Shown: one piece after another, positions 8,193-13,467 of the stretch
How the letters are laid out: each line of letters starts with the position of its first letter
Position numbering within the stretch: the first letter of the stretch is position 1
NCBI GenBank assembly: GCA_029934555.1
Contig: JAOZMA010000030.1
Location: 1 to 13,467, forward strand
Direction: 5' to 3'
Source of the DNA: Acidimicrobiia bacterium
Lineage (GTDB): Bacteria; Actinomycetota; Acidimicrobiia; Spongiisociales; UBA5794
DNA: 13,467 nucleotides
Program-made: the position numbers and the translations under genes
Notes under the pieces: generated by a model
Seen by the model: the letters and a program-made list of their open reading frames with translations, nothing else
Told to the model about the DNA's origin: nothing
Databases searched by the model: none

Positions 8193-8747
8193 CTACCCCC
8201 CGTAGACGAAGGCCGTCTCGGCGATCTTGAGTTCACCGTCCGCGTCTCTCACGATCAGGAATGTGAGCGACCCCGGGTGCACCCCTGCTCCATGCACCCC
8301 TCGCGCCACGATATATCGGCCGTCCCCCTCGTCGATGAGGAGGTAGGACTCGGTGACAAACTCACCGGGGTTCGACGGTTCCTCCAGATAGGTCGCGATG
8401 TCGTCATGCTCGATCTTCGTGGTGCTGGACAGATGGAATCCGCTCTCTGTGTACAGCGCAGTGACGGCACCGTCGCCACTGCCAACAGCATCTCCCCACG
8501 CGACGGTCAACGCTGCGACGTCGTCCGGGACAGCGGTCGCCATGCCATCTTCCGAAGCCGTAACAGCAGCTTCGGCCTCTGCGACCAGGGCATCGCGCTC
8601 AGCGGTCACCTCGGCTACCTGGGCCTCGGATTGCGCGAGTTCTTGTTCGAGTGCTGCGTACTCGTCGGATGTGGTGGGATCACTCGATGAGCAACCGGCC
8701 ACCAGCAACAGCAGTACGACGACAAACGGGACGATTCTCTTCCTCAT
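8193..8747 (-). CDS. Putative lipoprotein with coiled coil and possible NTF2-like domain
   Basis: The product is 184 residues. The N-terminus MRKRIVPF, a hydrophobic core VVVLLLL and the lipobox VAGC (16-19) indicate a lipid-anchored envelope protein. A Ser/Thr/Asp linker follows, then a heptad-like, Ala/Glu-rich coiled coil (about 29-70). The C-terminal 110 residues (VAALTVAWGDAVGSGDGAV, ALYTESG, FVTESYLL, ending in IAETAFVYGG) have the helix-then-sheet look of NTF2/SnoaL-like domains; this is a fold guess only. The ATG at 8747 is chosen because it starts the signal peptide; GGAAGAG lies about 13 nt upstream. No catalytic motif or specific family was recognised. It converges with pcm. Confidence 0.8.
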   Translation of the reverse strand: MRKRIVPFVVVLLLLVAGCSSSDPTTSDEYAALEQELAQSEAQVAEVTAERDALVAEAEAAVTASEDGMATAVPDDVAALTVAWGDAVGSGDGAVTALYTESGFHLSSTTKIEHDDIATYLEEPSNPGEFVTESYLLIDEGDGRYIVARGVHGAGVHPGSLTFLIVRDADGELKIAETAFVYGG

Positions 8748-9052
8748 GCGATCGTCTCTCTTCCCGGCAAGACTTCCCTTGCCTCGTACGACTTCCACTT
8801 CCCGACAAGACCATCACGAGCGACACGCTCTCCGTCTCCCGACACGATCTGTGTCCAGTCCCTCGGCCTTGATGCCCCCACCATGAACCCCGGACCTCAA
8901 GGCATCCTCTAGACGGGCCGCTATCTCCGCCGCGCCCTCACCCTGATAGACCATCCGTGCCCTTCGATGGGTGACACGGTGCGATCACCTCTCCTGTGAG
9001 CGTCCGGCGCCGATTCGGGAAGCGCCTCTCCCTTCCGACAGGACACACGTCG
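8748..9052. other. Intergenic stretch without a convincing gene; three degenerate spaced repeats
   Basis: I see no recognisable gene here. Near the lipoprotein start are three related 14-mers, CTTCCCGGCAAGAC (8760), CTTCCCGACAAGAC (8798) and TCTCCCGACACGAT (8835), spaced 37-38 bp apart. A minus-strand ORF, 8814-8954, could encode 46 residues beginning MVYQGEGAAEIAARLEDALR, but it has no clear ribosome binding site and no recognised family. It may be a decayed gene. Confidence 0.4.
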
Positions 9053-9184
9053 TCAGACGAGCCCAAAGAGCTCCCAGATCTTCGTGACGACAAAGACCAG
9101 CAAGACGATGCCGACGACGCCGAGCACGATCCCCGTCCGGAAGATCTGGCCGGCCGTGTAGAGACGGGCGGAGTAGGCGATCAT
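9053..9184 (-). CDS. Very small single-span membrane protein
   Basis: A 43-residue product starts MIAYSARLYTAGQIFRTG, followed by a transmembrane helix, IVLGVVGIVLLVFVV, and a short TKIWELFGLV tail. The amphipathic start plus single helix is typical of small actinobacterial membrane proteins of unknown role. An alternative ATG at 9244 would give 63 residues; neither start has a clear ribosome binding site. It is divergent from the nitroreductase gene. I recognise no family, and the support is the coherent membrane segment and the absence of a competing gene. Confidence 0.5.
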   Translation of the reverse strand: MIAYSARLYTAGQIFRTGIVLGVVGIVLLVFVVTKIWELFGLV

Positions 9185-9232
9185 GGTCGGTGGCGTGCCG
9201 GTCCCGTCCCGGACCGAACGAGACTCGACCGC

Positions 9233-9238
9233 TATCGT
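9233..9238 (+). promoter_or_regulatory. Candidate -10 box (TATCGT) of the nitroreductase gene
   Basis: GCTATCGT lies 30 nt before the GTG at 9269, giving a short leader that contains the AAGGAG ribosome binding site (9258-9263). It matches the TAnnnT pattern of the other candidate promoters here. No -35 element was identified. Confidence 0.4.
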
Positions 9239-9268
9239 GGCCATTGCCGTCGCATCGAAGGAGAAGGC

Positions 9269-9865
9269 GTGGACACGACACCATCCAGATCGACCGTCGA
9301 CCTCCCCGCTCCGCCCCACTGCGATATGAGCCTTGATGAAGCGTTCGAGACCCGCCGGACGATGCGCGAGCTCTCGGGTCCACGGCTGGCCGAAGCCGAC
9401 ATCTCCCTACTGCTGTGGTCTGCTCAGGGGATCACCCTCGCGGGGAACAGGACCGCACCATCGGCGGGAGCCACCTATCCGATCGAGCTCTACCTTCTCA
9501 CCGCACGCGGTGTCTACCGCTACCGGCCGATTCATCACGATCTCGAGGTCGTCTCCGACGAGAACAAGCGGCTCCCCCTATTCGGCAACGCCGTGGGCCA
9601 GGAATCCGTGAGGGACGCACCCGCAGTCTTCGTCGTCACCGCCGTCTTCGAACGTACGGCGGCAAAGTACGGCGACCGTGCCAAGCGCTACGTGCACATC
9701 GAAGTCGGCCACGTCGCACAGAACCTGCTGCTGCAGGCCGCCGCTCTCGGTCTCGGTGGGGTCCCGGTCGGATCCTTCGACGACGCCGCCGTCTCCGAGA
9801 TCATCGGCCTGCCGGAGGATCACGAGCCGCTCTACCTCCTTCCCATCGGCCATCCCGCCGGATAG
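9269..9865 (+). CDS. SagB-type nitroreductase-family FMN oxidoreductase
   Basis: The product is 198 residues. Features are ETRRTMRELSGPRL (the nitroreductase RRS/T-R start), LLLWSAQGIT, APSAGATYPIELYLL and GVYRYRPIHHDLE, the hallmark order of SagB-type dehydrogenases, then the C-terminal GHVAQNLLLQAAALGLGGVPVG and LYLLPIGHP of the nitroreductase fold. Such enzymes bind FMN and use NAD(P)H; SagB itself makes azoles in thiazole/oxazole-modified peptides. The GTG at 9269 is chosen for its AAGGAG site 5 nt upstream; an ATG at 9327 is a weaker option. The frame is open further upstream without family similarity. No YcaO, cyclodehydratase or precursor peptide is nearby, so a peptide-modification role is not supported and the substrate is unknown. 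Confidence 0.87.
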   Translation: MDTTPSRSTVDLPAPPHCDMSLDEAFETRRTMRELSGPRLAEADISLLLWSAQGITLAGNRTAPSAGATYPIELYLLTARGVYRYRPIHHDLEVVSDENKRLPLFGNAVGQESVRDAPAVFVVTAVFERTAAKYGDRAKRYVHIEVGHVAQNLLLQAAALGLGGVPVGSFDDAAVSEIIGLPEDHEPLYLLPIGHPAG

Positions 9866-9921
9866 CAGGGACCGAAGACGAAACTCGGACGGACGGGTCA
9901 GCTTCTGTCACCGGCGCCCGA

Positions 9922-9927
9922 TACGCT
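9922..9927 (+). promoter_or_regulatory. Candidate -10 box (TACGCT) of a leaderless recQ-like promoter
   Basis: GATACGCT is followed by 7 nt and the ATG at 9935, the same geometry as at recC and the pcm leader. No Shine-Dalgarno sequence lies before the ATG, which agrees with a leaderless transcript. Confidence 0.55.
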
Positions 9928-9934
9928 CCTACCC

Positions 9935-11995
9935 ATGGAAGATTTCGACCGTGAGGCACTCGGCCTACTCAGACAACTGACCGGCAACCAGGATGCGGCC
10001 TTTCGCGATGGGCAGCTCGAAGCGATTCACACCGTCGTGCGGGACCGGGGCCGTGCTCTCGTCGTGCAACGCACCGGCTGGGGCAAGTCGGCCGTCTACC
10101 TGATCGCCACGTCGATGCTGCGCTCCCGGGGTTCGGGTCCGACGATCATCGTGTCGCCCCTTCTGGCGCTGATGCGCAATCAGCTGACCATGGCCGACGC
10201 TCTCGGCATCAACGCCCAGACGGTCAACTCGTCGAACCGGGATGACTGGGGACCGATCTTCGACGCCATCGACGCCGGAGAGGTCGATCTTCTCCTCATC
10301 TCCCCCGAGCGCCTGAACAATCCGAAGTTCCGGGCCGAAGTGATGCCCGCTCTGCTCGGCACGATCGGCCTGCTCGTCATCGACGAGGTGCACTGCATCA
10401 GCGACTGGGGTCACGACTTCCGACCCGACTACCGCAGGCTCGAACAGCTCGTCGGTGATCTCGCCCCCGACGTCCCGATCCTCGGAACGACCGCCACGGC
10501 GAACGACCGCGTCGTCGACGACGTGACCGCACAACTCGGCCGTGACCTGCAGATCTTCCGGGGAACACTCGAGAGAGACTCGCTCGCCCTCCAGGTGCTC
10601 GACATGCCGGACCGGGCCGAGCGCATGGCATGGCTCGCAGAACAGATCCCGCTGCTTCACGGATCCGGCATCGTCTACTGCCTCACGATCGCCGACGCCG
10701 AGCGGGTCGGCGTCTGGCTGCGATCACAGGGCATCGGAGCCGCCACGTACACCGGGCCGACACCCGTCGAGGAGCGGCTCGTCATCGAGCGACGACTCTC
10801 CGCAGGCGATCTCAAAGTCGTCGTCGCCACGTCCGCACTCGCCATGGGATACGACAACCCCCACATCGAATTCGTCATCCACTATCAGACGCCGGGCTCC
10901 CCGATCGCCTACTACCAGCAGGTCGGCCGGGCGGGCAGAGCCGTCGACCGCGCCTTCGGCATCGCGATGATCGGTGGCGAAGACCGCGACATCCAGGACT
11001 GGTTCATCGATCAGGCGTTCCCCACGCCGGAGGCCACGGACGAGGTACTCGACACTCTCGGCGCCGCGAACGGGACATCCCGCCTCGATCTCGAGCGAAC
11101 CGTCAACATCCGGCGCGGCCGCATCGAAGCGATGCTCAAGATCCTCGAGGTCGAAGGGGCCGTCTCCCGCATAGGCTCGAAGTGGTTCCGGTCGGCTGAG
11201 CCGTGGGAGTATCCGGCCGATCGGATCGACCGGATCACCGCCCACCGTCGCATCGAACAGGCAGCCATGGCCACCTACGCGACCACCGACGGCTGCCTCA
11301 TGGAGCTGCTCCGCCGCGAGCTCGACGACCCCGGGGCCGGGCCGTGCGGACGGTGCGCGAACTGCGTCGGCGAGCTCCTCCCCACCGGGGTCGACCCGGC
11401 GCTCGTCCAGGCGGCCCTCGAACAGGTGCGACAATCCAGAATCACGATCGAACCGAGGGCCCAGCTCCCCTGCGGACTGTCGGCAGAGATGAGCCTCAAG
11501 GAGCACAACATCGAAGCCGGCCGGTCCCTCACCCGGTGGGGCGACCCCGGCTGGGCGCAGCTCGTCAAGGACGGTCTGACCGGAGGCCAACAACTTCCGG
11601 AAGAGCTCGTCGATGCGATGGTTGCCATGCTGCGAGCGTGGCGATTCGACGAACGACCGACCTGGGTCACGAGTGTGCCATCGGCGAGTCGCCCACACCT
11701 CGTCTCCGAGTTCGCCCGTCGTGTCGCCGACCGGCTGGAGATCCCCTACCTCGATGCGATCCGGCGCGTGTCGGACCGCCCACCCCAGAAGACCCGGGAG
11801 AACGGCTGCCAGCAGGCTCGCAACGTGCTGGGTGCCTTCGAGATCGGCAGGATCCGCCCCGGCCCGGTGTTGCTCATCGACGACACGGTCGACTCGAAGT
11901 GGACGTTCACGATGACCGGACACCAGCTCAGGGAGGCAGGCTCAGGACCCGTCTTCCCCGTCGCTCTTGCCGACACCTCCGGCACAGGCCGATGA
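9935..11995 (+). CDS. RecQ-like ATP-dependent DNA helicase fused to a ComF-like phosphoribosyltransferase domain
   Basis: The product is 686 residues. The helicase core has motif 0 FRDGQLEAI (23-31), Walker A RTGWGKS (46-52, with Trp in place of the usual small residue), the motif II/aromatic loop DEVHCISDWGHDFRPDY (from 150), and motif VI QQVGRAGR (328-335). A winged-helix-like segment (about 386-420) comes before a zinc cluster C454, C471, C474, C477, whose spacing matches E. coli RecQ. HRDC is absent. Residues about 590-686 resemble ComF-type phosphoribosyltransferases: PPQKTRENGCQQARNVLGAF, then VLLIDDTVDSKWT with the acidic pair D649-D650. The Gly-containing TTG loop that normally follows is replaced by VDSKWT, so PRPP binding is uncertain. 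It is probably a 3'-5' helicase in DNA repair; the role of the PRTase part is unknown to me. It appears to be transcribed from its own promoter. Confidence 0.9.
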   Translation: MEDFDREALGLLRQLTGNQDAAFRDGQLEAIHTVVRDRGRALVVQRTGWGKSAVYLIATSMLRSRGSGPTIIVSPLLALMRNQLTMADALGINAQTVNSSNRDDWGPIFDAIDAGEVDLLLISPERLNNPKFRAEVMPALLGTIGLLVIDEVHCISDWGHDFRPDYRRLEQLVGDLAPDVPILGTTATANDRVVDDVTAQLGRDLQIFRGTLERDSLALQVLDMPDRAERMAWLAEQIPLLHGSGIVYCLTIADAERVGVWLRSQGIGAATYTGPTPVEERLVIERRLSAGDLKVVVATSALAMGYDNPHIEFVIHYQTPGSPIAYYQQVGRAGRAVDRAFGIAMIGGEDRDIQDWFIDQAFPTPEATDEVLDTLGAANGTSRLDLERTVNIRRGRIEAMLKILEVEGAVSRIGSKWFRSAEPWEYPADRIDRITAHRRIEQAAMATYATTDGCLMELLRRELDDPGAGPCGRCANCVGELLPTGVDPALVQAALEQVRQSRITIEPRAQLPCGLSAEMSLKEHNIEAGRSLTRWGDPGWAQLVKDGLTGGQQLPEELVDAMVAMLRAWRFDERPTWVTSVPSASRPHLVSEFARRVADRLEIPYLDAIRRVSDRPPQKTRENGCQQARNVLGAFEIGRIRPGPVLLIDDTVDSKWTFTMTGHQLREAGSGPVFPVALADTSGTGR

Positions 11996-12043
11996 GCTTC
12001 GCCGACGGCGCGAGTCGCCGGTGCACACCGGGGTGGCGGTCGC

Positions 12044-12049
12044 TACCGT
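12044..12049 (+). promoter_or_regulatory. Candidate -10 box (TACCGT) of the small membrane protein gene
   Basis: GCTACCGT lies in the 91-bp gap after the recQ-like gene, 37 nt before the ATG at 12087. It would give a leader of about 30 nt that includes the GAGGGG ribosome binding site. It is identical to the hexamer proposed for recC and the acyltransferase. No -35 was identified. Confidence 0.4.
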
Positions 12050-12086
12050 TGAGGGTGGACAAGACATAGACGAAAGCCGAGGGGTT

Positions 12087-12419
12087 ATGAGCGTTTCAGA
12101 GAAGATCGTGATCGTCGAGGACACGGTCGCCGGGGTCCAGAATCAGTTGGATACCGTCGGATCAATTCTCGATTCGGCCGAACAGATCACCATCACCGCA
12201 GAGAAGACGGGTCGGGGCCTCCGACGCTTCCTCCAGGTGCTTCTGTTCGTCTCGATCGTCGCTGTGGCCGTGGGACTCATCAAGAAGGTCATGGGCGACC
12301 GGTGCTTCATGGGTGAAGAAGAGGAAGTGGTCATCGAGACCGAGACGACTACCGAAGCCGTCGATTCCGACTCGGATGACGACGAGGCCGCTCCCGATGG
12401 AGATGCGGACGCCTCCTAG
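12087..12419 (+). CDS. Small single-span membrane protein with acidic C-terminal tail
   Basis: The product is 110 residues. The N-terminal 45 residues (VEDTVAGVQNQLDTVGSILDSAEQI) look helical and amphipathic. Basic residues GLRR precede a transmembrane helix (about 48-66, FLQVLLFVSIVAVAVGLI), then KKVMGDRC and a strongly acidic Glu/Asp/Thr tail ending DDDEAAPDGDADAS. The ATG at 12087 is chosen because GAGGGG lies just upstream and because the open frame before it overlaps the recQ-like gene without protein-like composition. I recognise no family. A membrane anchor with a disordered acidic tail is all that can be said. Confidence 0.7.
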   Translation: MSVSEKIVIVEDTVAGVQNQLDTVGSILDSAEQITITAEKTGRGLRRFLQVLLFVSIVAVAVGLIKKVMGDRCFMGEEEEVVIETETTTEAVDSDSDDDEAAPDGDADAS

Positions 12420-12524
12420 CGCCCGGACGACGGCCTCATAGAGCCAGACGATCGCCGAGAGGCGTCGATATCCACATAGACGGTTCGTCGCGGATTCTTG
12501 ATCGATCCTGGTCGGTGCACGCGT

Positions 12525-13076
12525 TCATCGGCCGAGTTCGAGAGGTCCCCGGTTCTGCGGCTTGAGACCGTGCTTGTCCTGATAGAACGCCCGTGCCTGA
12601 TCCATCCACCCCCCGGCGTCTCCGTCGACCTTGACGGCCGGGCCGAACCCCATGTGCTTTGTCTCCCCATCAACGAATCCCATCAGCACAGGAACGTCGG
12701 CAGCGTCGGCGATTCGCCAGAAGCCCGACCTCCATGCCGATCCGCCTGCGCGTGTGCCCTCGGGGGCGAGAGCGACCAGGAGTGTGTCCGCCTGATCGAA
12801 CGCCTCGACGAGCGTTGCGACCGGCGATCCGACACCGTCCTCGACGGGGATCGCTCCCCATCTGCGGAGCAGCCAGCCGAAGGGACCGACGAACAGGCCC
12901 TTCTTCGCAAGGAACCTCACGTTGAGATCGAAATGACCGACGATCGCGAGGTAGACGAAGAAGTCCCAGTTGGAGGTGTGCGGATAGCCGATGATCACGA
13001 GCTTCGGTTCGTCGGGGACACGCCCCACGATGGACCAGCCGGTGAGCCGGAAGTACGTTTCGCTCAGCCATTTCAC
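12525..13076 (-). CDS. PlsC-like lysophospholipid acyltransferase family protein
   Basis: The product is 183 residues. The HX4D catalytic motif is PHTSNWDFF (H33, D38), and the substrate-binding motif is APEGTR (104-109). Between them FLAKKGLFVGPFGWLLRRWG is typical of the short PlsC-type acyltransferases. The family transfers acyl chains from acyl-CoA or acyl-ACP to glycerolipids or related acceptors at the membrane; the acceptor here is not known. The GTG at 13076 is chosen because homology starts at once and a TACCGT -10 box lies 6 nt upstream, suggesting a leaderless mRNA. It converges with the small membrane protein gene; the 105-bp gap between them holds no clear terminator. Confidence 0.88.
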   Translation of the reverse strand: MKWLSETYFRLTGWSIVGRVPDEPKLVIIGYPHTSNWDFFVYLAIVGHFDLNVRFLAKKGLFVGPFGWLLRRWGAIPVEDGVGSPVATLVEAFDQADTLLVALAPEGTRAGGSAWRSGFWRIADAADVPVLMGFVDGETKHMGFGPAVKVDGDAGGWMDQARAFYQDKHGLKPQNRGPLELGR

Positions 13077-13305
13077 ACGAGAACGGTACTCGTGGATTGT
13101 CGAACTCGTTGATCGCTCTGCTCGGTGAGCTTCCCCGTGCCGAAGGAGACCCCGTCGACGGCGGGGGCTTCGCACAAAGAGACGTCATCGAGGCGACAGA
13201 CAGACGCGAATGGACACCCGATCCATCGAGTTCCTCCCGGCTTGTCGCAGCACCGAGGTACACACCTAAGAGTTTCAGCGGATAGGAGATCTCGGGGAAG
13301 CGTCC
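13077..13305. other. Intergenic stretch upstream of the acyltransferase; no confident gene
   Basis: Apart from the acyltransferase -10 box I see no supported feature. A minus-strand open frame (13073-13309) has clustered cysteines (CPFASVCRLDDVSLCEAPA) faintly like the Cys-containing tail of oligopeptide ABC ATPases. It has mixed third-position bases and no ribosome binding site, so it is at most a gene remnant. Confidence 0.35.
13083..13088 (-). promoter_or_regulatory. Candidate -10 box (TACCGT) of the leaderless acyltransferase promoter
   Basis: On the minus strand GTACCGT is followed by TCTCGT and then the GTG of the acyltransferase, a 6-nt spacer. No Shine-Dalgarno sequence precedes the GTG. 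This hexamer is identical to the one proposed for recC. Confidence 0.5.
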
Positions 13306-13461
13306 GCATTCCTGTCCCACCGCCGACAGGCGGGGGGACGCACAACGGCGCCAGCCGGGGCGCAGGGGGCATCCTTCAGACGAACACCGACCCCCCTGCC
13401 TCGTCGCTGGCGCTCCTCCGCGTCCCCCCGTCCTTCGGCCGAGGGGACAGGGCAGGAACGC
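13306..13461. repeat. Intergenic composite inverted-repeat (REP/BIME-like) element
   Basis: Two arms, 13306-13370 and 13389-13461, are inverted copies separated by an 18-nt spacer. In the same direction both start GC(A/G)TTCCTG, pass through GGCGGGGGGACGC or GACGGGGGGACGC, then GCGCCAGC, and end in CAGGGGG. The second arm also folds on itself: GTCCCC with GGGGAC and CCTGCC with GGCAGG. The layout of two hairpin-forming arms around a short spacer is the same as the element inside recC, though the sequences differ. The right arm ends only 6 nt from the window edge, so more copies could follow. Confidence 0.7.
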
Positions 13462-13467
13462 ACCTAT

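Noticed and set aside
8760..8848. CRISPR-like array
   Set aside because: Only three short imperfect repeats, no full-length conserved repeat, and no cas genes.
8996..9268. Extension of the nitroreductase upstream of GTG 9269
   Set aside because: No family similarity, and it crosses the oppositely oriented small membrane protein gene. AAGGAG supports 9269.
10724..11923. About 400-codon minus-strand open frame opposite the recQ-like gene
   Set aside because: Antisense shadow with no recognisable motif; the plus strand encodes a complete helicase.
12420..12524. Terminator between the small membrane protein and acyltransferase genes
   Set aside because: Only a 4-bp stem (CGCC-GAGA-GGCG) was found, too weak to call.

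Overview
The window is high-GC DNA, with G or C at most third codon positions, and nearly all of it is coding. Its gene content and start architecture suggest an actinobacterium, perhaps an uncultured Acidimicrobiia-like lineage. This is inferred from a recC-recB-recD operon of actinobacterial type, GTG starts, and start codons lying 6-7 nt after a TAnnnT -10 box (leaderless transcripts). No rRNA, tRNA, CRISPR array, transposase or phage gene was found.

Layout: positions 1-7304 on the minus strand hold the RecBCD exonuclease/helicase operon, transcribed leftwards as recC, recB, recD. Successive genes overlap by ATGA, and recD runs off the left edge just before its Walker A motif. An 88-bp divergent promoter region with a perfect 12-bp palindrome separates recC from pcm (protein-L-isoaspartate O-methyltransferase, plus strand). 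In the same frame upstream of pcm is a short GTG ORF encoding a lipoprotein-type signal peptide, cut off from pcm by one TGA. A hairpin lies between pcm and a convergent lipoprotein gene with a coiled coil. A largely empty 300-bp stretch follows, then a tiny membrane protein gene (minus), a SagB-type nitroreductase, a RecQ-like helicase with a C-terminal ComF-like phosphoribosyltransferase domain, a small acidic-tailed membrane protein (all plus), and a PlsC-like acyltransferase (minus).

The two DNA-repair blocks (RecBCD and the RecQ fusion) are the functional core: double-strand-end processing and DNA unwinding. The genes between them look like ordinary housekeeping and envelope genes, and I see no complete defence island.

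The main unexplained items are: (a) two composite inverted-repeat (REP/BIME-like) elements, one inserted in frame inside recC and one intergenic at the right end; (b) the TGA-split lipoprotein leader in front of pcm; (c) the repeated leaderless promoter arrangement; and (d) the RecQ-PRTase fusion, with its apparently rearranged winged-helix/zinc order.
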